The notes beneath the pieces are model-generated. The model made no database searches. It worked only from the letters and a program-made list of their open reading frames with translations, and was not told the origin of the DNA. Positions 33,998 to 42,126 of a stretch of DNA of 47,896 bases are shown in pieces. The stretch comes from Saccharibacillus sp. O23 (GTDB lineage: Bacteria; Bacillota; Bacilli; Paenibacillales; Paenibacillaceae). The stretch covers positions 1 through 47,896 of the forward strand of contig NZ_NJDE01000030.1 of NCBI RefSeq assembly GCF_002205895.1, written 5' to 3'. The position numbers and the translations under genes are program-made. Within the stretch, counting starts at the first letter, position 1, and each line of letters begins with the position of its first letter.

Positions 33998-35221
33998 TTA
34001 AGCCTTCCGAATATGCCCTTTCCTATCGGCAGCGCAGCGCTGGAGCCGATGGTTCCATACGAAGAACCCGCACGACAGAACGGCCGAAACGACCGCCGAC
34101 CACGCGACCGGCTCAAGTCCTCCCCGGTCATACAGGATGCCCATGATATAAGGACCGATCACGCGCCCGGCCTGCGCGATCCCGCCGGATACGCCCAGAT
34201 AGAACGGCGCGTCCGCTTGGGTACGTTCGGAGATGAACGCGGGCATGGCGGGCTGGAACAGCATCTCTCCGATCGTCGCCAGAAACATCGCGAGCACCAT
34301 CGCCCAATAATGCGGAACCAGCAGGATGATCGCGTAGCCCGACAGATAGAACAAGCTGCCGGCCGTCATCTGACTTTCCGGCAGAGCGGCGAAGCTGCGT
34401 TTGATCCAAGAAATGAGCGGCTGCAAAGCGAAGATCAGCACGCCGTTCATCGTCCATAGGATGCTGTAATGCGAAGCGGGCCGGCCTTCCGACAGAATCG
34501 ACGGCGAAACGCCGCCGTTCCAGATGCAGTTGCCGAGCCACAGAAACAGCGCGCCCAACCCCATATACAGATAGACGCGCGTATTCACGAGAAGAGGCAG
34601 CGCCTTGCTCTCGCGTTTCACCGTCCGGGTCTGCACGTGCAGCCCGCCTTCTTGACGATCGATCCGATTCAGATAAACGAAGAAATATCCCGCGAACAGC
34701 AAGCAGGTGACGCCGTTCAGCACGAACGTCAGCGGAAAGGAGATCTCCGCAAGCGGACCGCTGAGCGCCGTACCGAGCGCTACGCCGATATTATTGCCTA
34801 CGTAAATCGTATTGAAGATCTCGCCCCGGCGCGAAGAGAAGCGAAAGCCGACGAATCCTTGAATCGCCGGAAGCGTCATGGCGTTGCTGAAGCCGGTAAC
34901 GAGCATGGCGAGCATGTACAGCGGCCAATGGGCGCTGACGATCGGCAGCGCGAACAGCGCCAGCGCGTTGACCAGCAGCGAACCGACCAGCAGGTTCTTG
35001 ACGCCGATCCGGTGGTACATCGCGCCGCCGACGAGCTGCCCGGCGATGCCGCCGAGCGATTGCAGCAGGATCACCAGTCCGGCGTCCTGCATGCTGCGGC
35101 CCAGCTCGCCGAATACGTACATCGTGGTCAGCGGCCACATCAGCGCGCTGCCGGTGGAATTGATCAAGCTGGCCAGCAGCAGCGCTTGAATTTCTCTGGG
35201 GTATCGTCGAAGCCCGTTCAT
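33998..35221 (-). CDS. MFS transporter, drug-exporter type
   Basis: 407 residues with twelve membrane segments. N-terminal LINSTGSALMWPLTTMYVFG and the loop 2-3 region GGAMYHRIGVKNLLVGSLL mark a major facilitator; SNAMTLPAIQGFVG corresponds to the antiporter helix region. Start ATG behind AGAGGAT. It lies 86 bp downstream of the molybdopterin oxidoreductase gene on the same strand without an intervening terminator, so a shared transcript is possible. Substrate unknown; it could be an exporter or a nitrate- or sulfur-compound carrier, but nothing decides this. Confidence 0.82.
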   Translation of the reverse strand: MNGLRRYPREIQALLLASLINSTGSALMWPLTTMYVFGELGRSMQDAGLVILLQSLGGIAGQLVGGAMYHRIGVKNLLVGSLLVNALALFALPIVSAHWPLYMLAMLVTGFSNAMTLPAIQGFVGFRFSSRRGEIFNTIYVGNNIGVALGTALSGPLAEISFPLTFVLNGVTCLLFAGYFFVYLNRIDRQEGGLHVQTRTVKRESKALPLLVNTRVYLYMGLGALFLWLGNCIWNGGVSPSILSEGRPASHYSILWTMNGVLIFALQPLISWIKRSFAALPESQMTAGSLFYLSGYAIILLVPHYWAMVLAMFLATIGEMLFQPAMPAFISERTQADAPFYLGVSGGIAQAGRVIGPYIMGILYDRGGLEPVAWSAVVSAVLSCGFFVWNHRLQRCAADRKGHIRKA

Positions 35222-35307
35222 GAAAGTCCGTTATCCTCTCTCTGCTGCCCGCGCCGGGACGATCGAAGCCGCTTCGAGCGCAGCCGACCGTCGGACGAGC
35301 GGGAAAT

Positions 35308-37455
35308 CTATTGCTTTCTCACCTGCGGTGCGGCTTCCGCGAGGCGTACTTCGACCGTCGTCGAGAAGAACGTCGCCCCGCCGCCCATGTCCGCGAGGCG
35401 CGAAGAGGTCAACGCGTTCGCCAATCCGCGGCGCTGCCGTCCTCCCGGCGTCTCCGGCGGCAAACTGCCGGAATCCCCGTTCGGGCCGCTCCACCATAAG
35501 CCTTGACTGATCACCGTTCCCGGCAGCATCGCTTCCGTAACCGACGCTTTCAGCGCATAGACGCCTCGGTCGTTATAGGCTTCGACGAGCTGCCCGTCCT
35601 CGATTCGGCGCGCCGCCGCATCCTCCGGATGAATCTGGAGCAGCGGTTCCTTCTCCATCGAGCGGTGCTTCGCCACGTTGGCGAACGAAGAATTCAGGAA
35701 ATTGTGGTTCGGCGGACTGATGAACATCAGCGGATAAGCGGAAATCGCTTCGCGTTCGCCGCGGTTCTCTCCGTCGTAGCCTTCCTTCAGCGGCATATAA
35801 GTCGGCAGCGGCGGCAGGCCGATCGCCTTAAGCTGCTCCGAATACAATTCGATTTTGCCCGAAGGCGTCTTCAAACGATCCAGATACCCTTTCTTGGGCG
35901 ACATGTCGAGCGGGACGAACCGTTCTTCGCGAAGCCGTTCCAACGTTACCCCGTTCAGGTACGGGTTATCCGGATAATCGAGAGCCGCCCGGACGACGGC
36001 CGATTCTTCTTCCCGGAACGCCTCTTCTTCGAAGCCCATCGCTCGAGCGAGCAGCTTGAACAATTCGAAGTTGCTTTTGCTCTCGCCCGCGGCTTCGATA
36101 ACCGGCTCCTGAAGCTGCACGTAATGATGCCAATACGACGTGTACAGATCGGTATTTTCGAAGCTCGACGATGCCGGCAGAACGATGTCCGCGTATTTCG
36201 CCGTATCGGTCAGGAACAGCTCGTGCACGACCGTGAAGAGGTCTTCGCACATCAAGCCTTCGCGCACGCGCTGCGCGTCCGGCGCGACGACGGCCGGATT
36301 GCTGCCGTAGACGAACAGCGCCCGAATCTTCGGTTCCAGCGTCAGCAGCGCGTCGGCCAGCTTGTTCATATTGATCGTTCGCGCTCGCGGTTCGGCTCGC
36401 AGATCCGGGCGCTGAAGCGCCTCGTCGTTAAGCGAGGCGTACGCGCTGTTGGACTTGAACGCGCCTCCGCCGCGCATCCACTGGCCCGTCAACGCCGGCA
36501 GGCAAGCGATCGTGCGCACGGCCATGCCGCCGTTATCGTGATGCTGAAGCCCGTTGCCGATATGGATATGGCTCGGCGAAGCTTCGCCATACATTTCCGC
36601 CAGCCGCGCGATATCGGCCGCAGGCACGCCCGTGATGCGCGATACGCGCTCCGGCGTGTACGCTTTGACATGTTCGCGCAGTTCTTCGTGTCCCAGCGTA
36701 TAACGGCGCAGGAACGCTTCGTCGACCAGGCCGCGCTCGAACAATACGTGCATCATTCCGAGCGCCAGCGCCGAGTCCGTGCCGGGATGCAGCGGAACGA
36801 ACCGGTCGGCTCGGCGGCCGGTCAGATTCTTGTGCACGTCGATCACGACGACCTTCGCTCCGTTCTTCCGCGCTTGTTCCATCCATACCGCCTGATGCAT
36901 GGCGGTGCTGACGATATTCCCGCCCCAGACGATAAAAAGCTTCGCGTTCAGCGTGTCTTCGGGACTCGCGCCTCCGCCGAAGCCCATCGTATATTTCCAA
37001 CCGGCGCTGCCCGCCGACTGGCAGATCGTGTAATCCAGTTTGGAAGCGCCCAGCCGGCCGAAGAAACGACGGTCCATGCTTTCGGCGTTCAGCACGCCCA
37101 TATTGCCGTAGAAACTGTACGGCAGGATGCTCTCGGGTCCGTGCTCGGCGGACAACGATCCGAATTTCTCCGCGATTTCCGAAATCGCTTCAGCCCAAGA
37201 CATGCGGACGAACTGCCCCGAACCCTTCGGGCCGGAGCGCTTCATCGGATAGAGCAGACGGTCCGGGTGATGCACCCGTTCGGCCATATTGCGGACTTTG
37301 TTGCAGATGGCTCCCCGCGTGACGGGATGGTCGGGATTCCCGGTCACCTTGACGATCTTGCCGTTCTCCTTATGCAGCAGCAGGCCGCAGGTATCCGGGC
37401 AATCGAGCGGACAGACCGCGGGAAACACGCCGTTCGGCTGTTCGGTCATAGACAT
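35308..37455 (-). CDS. Molybdopterin-dependent oxidoreductase (DMSO reductase superfamily)
   Basis: 715 residues, ATG behind AAAGGAG. The N-terminal [4Fe-4S] motif is VCPLDCPDTCGLLLHKENGK with a fourth Cys in GAICNK. The Mo-bis-MGD domain follows (YSFYGNMGVLNAESMDRRFF; VVVIDVHKNLTGRRADRFVP; LHPGTDSALALGMMH), then the C-terminal dinucleotide-binding domain (PPNHNFLNSSFANVAKHRSM; IHPEDAAARRIEDGQLVEAY). There is no Tat leader, so it should be cytoplasmic. It resembles the B. subtilis YyaE/YoaE group, whose substrates are not known. Length and domain order are complete. No electron-transfer subunit is adjacent. The gene is preceded by a minus-strand extended -10 and followed by an MFS gene. Confidence 0.88.
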   Translation of the reverse strand: MSMTEQPNGVFPAVCPLDCPDTCGLLLHKENGKIVKVTGNPDHPVTRGAICNKVRNMAERVHHPDRLLYPMKRSGPKGSGQFVRMSWAEAISEIAEKFGSLSAEHGPESILPYSFYGNMGVLNAESMDRRFFGRLGASKLDYTICQSAGSAGWKYTMGFGGGASPEDTLNAKLFIVWGGNIVSTAMHQAVWMEQARKNGAKVVVIDVHKNLTGRRADRFVPLHPGTDSALALGMMHVLFERGLVDEAFLRRYTLGHEELREHVKAYTPERVSRITGVPAADIARLAEMYGEASPSHIHIGNGLQHHDNGGMAVRTIACLPALTGQWMRGGGAFKSNSAYASLNDEALQRPDLRAEPRARTINMNKLADALLTLEPKIRALFVYGSNPAVVAPDAQRVREGLMCEDLFTVVHELFLTDTAKYADIVLPASSSFENTDLYTSYWHHYVQLQEPVIEAAGESKSNFELFKLLARAMGFEEEAFREEESAVVRAALDYPDNPYLNGVTLERLREERFVPLDMSPKKGYLDRLKTPSGKIELYSEQLKAIGLPPLPTYMPLKEGYDGENRGEREAISAYPLMFISPPNHNFLNSSFANVAKHRSMEKEPLLQIHPEDAAARRIEDGQLVEAYNDRGVYALKASVTEAMLPGTVISQGLWWSGPNGDSGSLPPETPGGRQRRGLANALTSSRLADMGGGATFFSTTVEVRLAEAAPQVRKQ

Positions 37456-37528
37456 GAAAGGCGGCTCCTTTCGAGAATCGGATCTCGAATCGAACTTCGG
37501 TCGAATCCGATAGGTTTTCAGGATTTTA

Positions 37529-37537
37529 TTGTAGCAT
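37529..37537 (-). promoter_or_regulatory. Extended -10 promoter element of the molybdopterin oxidoreductase
   Basis: On the minus strand TGC-TACAAT (37529-37537) is an extended -10, about 75 nt before the start codon. No -35 was seen. Confidence 0.4.
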
Positions 37538-37538
37538 A

Positions 37539-37636
37539 TTTCGCCGTTAAATATTTTCGGGAAGTTATTTGACGCGGTGTTTCAACGGGAGGGACTCGCG
37601 GGTATTAAAAAGCATTGGCAAATAGACAGTAAGTGA
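37539..37636 (+). other. Short open frame upstream of an orphan terminator, possible gene remnant
   Basis: A frame open from about 37535 and closed by TGA at 37634-37636 reads FGKLFDAVFQREGLAGIKKH and WQIDSK at its end, without a start codon or ribosome binding site, and is followed 48 bp later by a strong terminator. It could be the 3' end of a lost gene, for example a transposase; I do not recognise it. Confidence 0.2.
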
Positions 37637-37684
37637 TGTCCCCTTCATGAACTGTTCCTACTGCCATATCATGGACCACTCCCG

Positions 37685-37739
37685 AAATTAGCCTTCACAA
37701 GCTCCTTCCCCCGGACTTGTGAAGGCTAATTTATTTTTA
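37685..37739 (+). terminator. Orphan strong terminator hairpin
   Basis: Perfect 17-bp inverted repeat (37685-37701 with 37716-37732, arm AAATTAGCCTTCACAAG) and a T-rich tail (37731-37739). No intact plus-strand gene lies upstream. Confidence 0.7.
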
Positions 37740-37850
37740 TGCCAACTTTTCCTTTCGCAAAAACGTTTACGGAAGAGAAGTTCCCGTTTGAACCTTCCGT
37801 CGATCGATACAGCCATAATGGAAATTCAGCCATGTAAGGAGGAGAACGCT

Positions 37851-38657
37851 TTGCCGCGAAAAAGCATATGGATTCCCGCGATTGCAGGCCTGCTGCTGCT
37901 GTCCGCCTGCTCGCCGCAAGAGCTGGCGACGAACTTCGCCAAAGGCAGGCTCATCGAGGCCGGAGCCGAACGTTATCCCGATCAACAGCGTCCGTCTATC
38001 GGATATGCTTCCGGTTCGGGCTTCACGTGGAACAAAGGCAAAGAAACGCAGAACAAAGACGCATGGAGAAACCTGGCGGAAGCCGGTCCGACCGGCGAGC
38101 CGAACGAAGTGGACATTTCCGCCGAACACGGTTACGGCTACACGTTGAACGGTACGCAGTCCCGCATTTCCGGCAAGTCGCTGGCATCTTTGGTCGAACG
38201 CGCGGCCGCTTACGAATACAAACATAAGCCTTCGGGCATCCGCATCGATTCTCAAGTGGAAGAAGACGGGTATGTCGCGGCGTCTTTCCCTTATCGGTAC
38301 AAAGGCGAAGATTATACCGGAACGATCCTCGCGAAAAAGAAAGGCGAGACTTATATCTACAAAAGACTGAACTTCTCCCGGGAAATGACCGACGAAGGCC
38401 TGGAACTGCCGTTGGTGCCGGGTAACGGTTCGATGGGGATCGGCGAAGGCAATCGAAGCGTCTCTTGGACCGGAGGCAGCGTGCATGACCAACGCATTCG
38501 CGAAGTGGTCATCCACTTCGAAGACGAGAGCCTCCGCCGCATTCCGATCGCGGAAGATCAAGCGACCTATATGATTCCGGCAGAATGGGACCGCGAGATT
38601 CAATACGTCGAAGGATTGGACGCGGACGGCAAGTCTCTTTATTCTTGGCAGTTCTGA
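37851..38657 (+). CDS. Lipoprotein of unknown function
   Basis: 268 residues, starting with TTG after AAGGAGGAGAACGCT; the open frame extends upstream but has no signal there. The N-terminus MPRKSIWIPAIAGLLLLSAC is a lipoprotein signal with lipobox LLSAC, so the mature protein should be anchored outside the membrane by Cys20. The rest is hydrophilic with many Lys, Glu and Tyr and no recognised domain: about 100-160 shows a YEYKHKPSGIRIDSQVEEDG stretch, and 170-200 a beta-rich part (SFPYRYKGEDYTGTILAKKK). No enzymatic motif was recognised. Own terminator downstream. Confidence 0.8.
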   Translation: MPRKSIWIPAIAGLLLLSACSPQELATNFAKGRLIEAGAERYPDQQRPSIGYASGSGFTWNKGKETQNKDAWRNLAEAGPTGEPNEVDISAEHGYGYTLNGTQSRISGKSLASLVERAAAYEYKHKPSGIRIDSQVEEDGYVAASFPYRYKGEDYTGTILAKKKGETYIYKRLNFSREMTDEGLELPLVPGNGSMGIGEGNRSVSWTGGSVHDQRIREVVIHFEDESLRRIPIAEDQATYMIPAEWDREIQYVEGLDADGKSLYSWQF

Positions 38658-38685
38658 ATATCCGCCCTCTCCCGGCAATCCGGCC

Positions 38686-38712
38686 GCACCCGCGAATCGC
38701 GGGTGCTTTTTT
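38686..38712 (+). terminator. Terminator of the lipoprotein gene
   Basis: Stem GCACCCGCG / CGCGGGTGC (38686-38694, 38698-38706) followed by six T residues. Confidence 0.85.
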
Positions 38713-38810
38713 CCGTATTTTTACAAAGCGTTCGGGTGTCGGCCTTCTGCGCCTTATGCTATGCTGGGCTATATGCAAACCGATTCTTCGACGAAAAGGA
38801 GACTTCATTC

Positions 38811-39395
38811 ATGCTAAACAGCATTGCGGTATTCTGCGGTTCGAGAGAAGGCGCGTCGCCCGCGTATATGGAGAGCGCCCGAGCGCTGGGACGCGAACTC
38901 GGCACGCGAGGCATTACGCTCGTCTACGGCGGTTCGCGGCTCGGGCTGATGGGCGCGGTCGCCGATGCGGTATTGGAACGCGGCGGGCAAGCGATCGGGG
39001 TGCTCCCCCATTTCATGCAGGTGCGCGAGATCGCTCATCCGGGCCTGACGGAGCTGATCATGGTCGAGTCGATGCACGAACGCAAAGCCAAGATGACGGA
39101 GCTGGCCGAAGGATTCGTGACGCTGCCCGGCGGCTCCGGCACGATGGAAGAATATTTCGAGATCTTTACGTGGGCGCAGCTCGGCCTGCATGCGAAACCG
39201 ATCGGCGTGCTGAATTCGGCGGGCTACTACGATCCGCTGATCGCGCTGTTCGACCGGATGACCGGCGAAGGCTTCGTCACTCCGCAGCATCGCGAAATGA
39301 TGCTGACCGCCGTCGAACCGGCCGCGCTTCTGGACCGGATGCAAGCTTACCGGATGCCGGAGACGAAACGGATTCTGACCGAAGACCGTACTTGA
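38811..39395 (+). CDS. LOG-family nucleoside 5'-monophosphate phosphoribohydrolase
   Basis: 194 residues, ATG behind AAAAGGAG; the frame continues upstream without a signal. The family motif is FVTLPGGSGTMEEYFEIFTW (PGGxGTxxE), with VYGGSRLGLMGAVADAVLER before it. The opening SIAVFCGSREGASPAYMESA is typical of proteins long misannotated as lysine decarboxylases. They split nucleoside monophosphates (cytokinin ribotides in plants) to free base and ribose 5-phosphate; the B. subtilis counterpart is YvdD. The in vivo substrate here is not known. Confidence 0.9.
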   Translation: MLNSIAVFCGSREGASPAYMESARALGRELGTRGITLVYGGSRLGLMGAVADAVLERGGQAIGVLPHFMQVREIAHPGLTELIMVESMHERKAKMTELAEGFVTLPGGSGTMEEYFEIFTWAQLGLHAKPIGVLNSAGYYDPLIALFDRMTGEGFVTPQHREMMLTAVEPAALLDRMQAYRMPETKRILTEDRT

Positions 39396-39467
39396 CGGCA
39401 AGTCGGCGGTTCATCGAACGCGAACGGCTTGCCGGCGCGTATTCCGTCTCATTTTACGAGACATCGG

Positions 39468-39503
39468 GAAAAACGGCCCGCTTATGCGGAGCCGTTTTTC
39501 TTT
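39468..39503. terminator. Terminator of the LOG gene, bidirectional
   Basis: Perfect 10-bp stem GAAAAACGGC / GCCGTTTTTC (39468-39477, 39491-39500); the arms themselves carry the A- and T-runs. It also faces the 52-residue gene on the minus strand. Confidence 0.75.
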
Positions 39504-39552
39504 GGTTATTCGCGAGCGGACCGCGTCGTGCCGGTATCCGCCGCTCGCGTCA

Positions 39553-39711
39553 TTACCGGCGTTTCTCGCTCTGTCTTCCGCCCCAACGCCACTGTTTCCG
39601 TTCTCCGTTCATCTGCTCCGCGCGGCGCCAGTAGTTGCGATCCACTTCGCGAAGACGTTCTTTTTCTTCCTCTCTCAACTTCTCCAGCATGTACGGATGG
39701 TTCGCTTCCAT
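39553..39711 (-). CDS. Small charged protein of 52 residues
   Basis: Starts ATG at 39709-39711, eight bases after a full AAGGAGG. The product begins MEANHPYMLEKLREEEKERL and ends WRWGGRQSEKRR: strongly charged, helical, with Glu/Arg runs and a Trp/Arg-rich end. No known domain. Supported by the strong ribosome binding site and by its own convergent terminator. An N-terminal extension of 15 codons is open but lacks a signal. Could be a small nucleic-acid- or membrane-associated protein; function unknown. Confidence 0.55.
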   Translation of the reverse strand: MEANHPYMLEKLREEEKERLREVDRNYWRRAEQMNGERKQWRWGGRQSEKRR

Positions 39712-39928
39712 TCTGTTCTCCTCCTTATCGGTGTTGGTCCGGCCGAATGCGATCATTTGTTCGCTTCCTTATCAAGTATAGTCGCCGAACCGGGACACCT
39801 GTATGTCCGGGTTATTTGCTTTGATACAAGAAGCATAATCGAGGACGCGCGGAGGAAAAAGGGTAGAGCTGACACGAAAGTTTTCGCCTTTTACAGCTTA
39901 GTGCGGGGCTCGGGCGGAATTTAGGCGG

Positions 39929-39965
39929 AAAAAGAAAAAGAACCTGCCGCTTAAGTGCAGGTTCT
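39929..39965 (-). terminator. Terminator of the formate/nitrite transporter gene
   Basis: Stem AGAACCTGC / GCAGGTTCT (39939-39947, 39957-39965) followed on the minus strand by TTTTCTTTTT. Confidence 0.85.
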
Positions 39966-40007
39966 GATTCTTTCGAGGACTCGGCAGTCGGAAATTTTCG
40001 CGGCCGA

Positions 40008-40844
40008 TCAAGCGTGTTTCTTCAATTCTTGCGCGCCGTATGCTCCGTGAGCGGCCGCCTCGCTTTGCGCGGAATCGGATTTGCGCAGGTAAGCGGCCCA
40101 GTAAGCGGCCCCTACGAAGATCGCGCCGCCGGTCAGGTTGCCGAGCCATACCGGAACGAAGTTGGCGAAGTATTGTCCCCAAGTAAAGTGGCCTTCGAAG
40201 ATCGCCGCCGGGATCAGGAACATGTTCGCCACGACGTGCTGGAAGCCGATCGCGACGAACGCCATCGTCGGGAACCAGATGCCGAGGACCTTGCCGCTCA
40301 TGTTGTCCGCTCCGTAGCTGAGCCATACGGCCAGAGCGACCAGCCAGTTGCAGCCGATGCCGGAAATGAACGATTGCAGGAACGTGCTGTCGATCTTATG
40401 GCCCGCCATGTCGACCAGTTTGTCGAGATAAGGACCCGAAGCGGTCAATCCGACGACGTGGCCGAAGAAGTAGGCTACGAAGATCGCGCCCGCGAAGTTG
40501 GCGATCGTGATCAGCACCAGATTCTTGAGCATCTCGCCGGTCGTGATCCGGCGCGCCATGCGAGCCAGCGGCACGGCCATCATATTGCCGGTCAGCAGCT
40601 CGCCGCCGGCCAGCAGAACCAGAACCAGTCCGACCGGGAACACCGCCGCGCCTACGAAATTCGCCATGCTTCCCCACTCGGCCGGCGTATTCGCGATGAC
40701 GCGAATATCCAGCAGGAAGCCGAGCGCGATAAACGCTCCGGCCAAGAATCCGAGAATCAGGACGGAAGAAAGCGGGTTATGGGCTTTCTTGACGCCGTTT
40801 TCGACGGTGACTTCCGCGATTTGCGCCGGTTTGTTGTAAGCCAT
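40008..40844 (-). CDS. Formate/nitrite transporter family channel (FNT)
   Basis: 278-residue membrane protein with six segments, forming pentameric channels for small monovalent anions (formate, nitrite, hydrosulfide). Family features: AGGELLTGNMMAVPLARM (omega-loop motif), GIGCNWLVALAVWLSYGAD and the central His region FVAIGFQHVVANMFLIP, which holds the conserved gating His. ATG behind AAAGGGG. A C-terminal tail (SDSAQSEAAAHGAYGAQELK) is cytoplasmic. B. subtilis YwcJ, an FNT protein, is under Rex control; here a Rex-like and an Fnr-like site lie upstream, so anaerobic expression is inferred. Transport substrate undetermined. Confidence 0.93.
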   Translation of the reverse strand: MAYNKPAQIAEVTVENGVKKAHNPLSSVLILGFLAGAFIALGFLLDIRVIANTPAEWGSMANFVGAAVFPVGLVLVLLAGGELLTGNMMAVPLARMARRITTGEMLKNLVLITIANFAGAIFVAYFFGHVVGLTASGPYLDKLVDMAGHKIDSTFLQSFISGIGCNWLVALAVWLSYGADNMSGKVLGIWFPTMAFVAIGFQHVVANMFLIPAAIFEGHFTWGQYFANFVPVWLGNLTGGAIFVGAAYWAAYLRKSDSAQSEAAAHGAYGAQELKKHA

Positions 40845-40895
40845 TGTTGTTTTCCCCTTTATGCTTAAAATTTGAAAGGTCTCTTGTCGTACCTC

Positions 40896-40901
40896 ATTTT
40901 A
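40896..40901 (-). promoter_or_regulatory. -10 element of the FNT gene
   Basis: TAAAAT on the minus strand, 52 nt before the start. It has no good -35, as expected for a promoter that depends on an activator at -41.5. Confidence 0.45.
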
Positions 40902-40922
40902 GCGTAGAAGATCGCACAGGTA

Positions 40923-40938
40923 CGTGATAAAGGTCATA
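40923..40938. promoter_or_regulatory. Fnr-type site centred near -41.5 of the FNT promoter
   Basis: On the minus strand TATGA-CCTTTA-TCACG matches TGTGA-N6-TCACA at 8 of 10 positions. Its centre is about 41 bp upstream of the start predicted from the TAAAAT box, the class II activation position. Confidence 0.5.
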
Positions 40939-40952
40939 CTTTCGGAGATAAA

Positions 40953-40966
40953 GTGAATAATTTCAC
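40953..40966. promoter_or_regulatory. Rex-like operator upstream of the FNT gene
   Basis: GTGAA-TAAT-TTCAC is the perfect core of the Rex consensus TTGTGAA-N4-TTCACAA; it also fits the Fnr half-site spacing. Rex represses when NADH/NAD+ is low. Confidence 0.55.
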
Positions 40967-41099
40967 GTATTTTCAGGAAATTCATTTCCTTCTTTGTCCA
41001 TCGGGGATTTCTTGCTTTCGCCGCCTGCCGCTCCCTATTCAAGTTTGCGCCGGGCCTTTATAGTGGATAAGAATATGGGAAAAGGAGTGTGTGCCTCGA

Positions 41100-42074
41100 A
41101 TGAACCGTAACGAAGCGTCTTCCGGCGGGCTTCCCCTCTGGATGGCGAATATCCCCGAGTCTGCCGATTGGACGGCGGCGGAGCCGATCGACAAAGGCTG
41201 GTCGGCCGACCGCAAATACCGGATCGAAACGCGCGGCGGAGATCGGCTGCTGCTGCGCTGTTCCGACGCCGCGCTGGCGGAAGCTAAAAAAGCCGAATTC
41301 GAGCGGGTGCGCCAAGTCGCGGCGCTCGGGATTCCGTGTTCGCGGCCGATCGCTTTCGGCGAACGCGCCGGCACGGGTGAAGAAGGCGAGCCGGGCGGCG
41401 CGCCGTTCGTCTATTCGCTGCTGAGCTGGATCGAGGGCGAGGATGCCCAGGATCGGCTGCCCGATCTGCCGGAGAGCGACGCGTACCGGCTGGGCCGTCA
41501 GGCCGGCGAATGGCTGCGCCGGATGCACGGATTGGCCGTTCCGGCGGACGCGGAGCCGCCGGCGGTCGCGGTGCGCCGAGAGCTGGCCCGCAAGCGGGAG
41601 GCTTACGGGAAATGCGGCTATCGCCTGCCGTTCGACGCGGAGCTGTCGGCGCGGATCGAAGCGCTTCTGCCGCTGCTGGACGGCGTGCCGGCCGGTTTCC
41701 GCCAAGGGGATTATCACCCCGGCAACATGATTCTGGGGCCGGACGGCAGCCTCGGCATCATCGATTTCAATCGCTCGGCCACGGGCGATCCGTATCGGGA
41801 TTTCAACCGGCTCGTCACGTTCACGAGCGGGATCAGTCTGCCGTTCGCCAGAGGCCAACTCGACGGCTATCTGGCGGCCGGGCCGCATGATCCGAGTTTC
41901 TTCGGCCGGATGGCGCTGTACTGCGCCATGGAATGTTGGTTCGCGATCGTCTGGGCCGTGCCGTTCGGAGAACCGGAGATTACGGATACGCTGCGGCGAT
42001 CGGAGCGGATCTGGTCGGACTATAGGGGGTTCGAGCTGGGGGCTCCTGAGTGGTATGGGGGGCTTGAGCTTTAG
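41100..42074 (+). CDS. Aminoglycoside-phosphotransferase-fold kinase, substrate unknown
   Basis: 324 residues from the ATG at 41100, 12 bases after AAAGGAG; a GTG three codons earlier is too close to the ribosome binding site. Kinase features: FRQGDYHPGNMILGPDG (catalytic Brenner motif HxDxxxxN variant, DYHPGN) and LGIIDFNRSATGDPYRDFNR (metal-binding D). The family covers antibiotic kinases, homoserine and choline kinases and many small-molecule kinases. The sequence is nearest in style to chromosomal Bacillus proteins annotated only as phosphotransferases, and there is no resistance context, so antibiotic resistance should not be assumed. Confidence 0.8.
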   Translation: MNRNEASSGGLPLWMANIPESADWTAAEPIDKGWSADRKYRIETRGGDRLLLRCSDAALAEAKKAEFERVRQVAALGIPCSRPIAFGERAGTGEEGEPGGAPFVYSLLSWIEGEDAQDRLPDLPESDAYRLGRQAGEWLRRMHGLAVPADAEPPAVAVRRELARKREAYGKCGYRLPFDAELSARIEALLPLLDGVPAGFRQGDYHPGNMILGPDGSLGIIDFNRSATGDPYRDFNRLVTFTSGISLPFARGQLDGYLAAGPHDPSFFGRMALYCAMECWFAIVWAVPFGEPEITDTLRRSERIWSDYRGFELGAPEWYGGLEL

Positions 42075-42126
42075 TCCTGGGAACCTTTGGAAGTTCCTGT
42101 TCGTTTCTGGGGGCCGCGAGTCGGCA

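Noticed and set aside
37539..37636. Intact small gene
   Set aside because: The frame has no start codon or ribosome binding site; listed only as a possible remnant.
41100..42074. Aminoglycoside resistance gene
   Set aside because: The kinase fold is right, but the sequence is of a broad chromosomal family and there is no mobile or resistance context.
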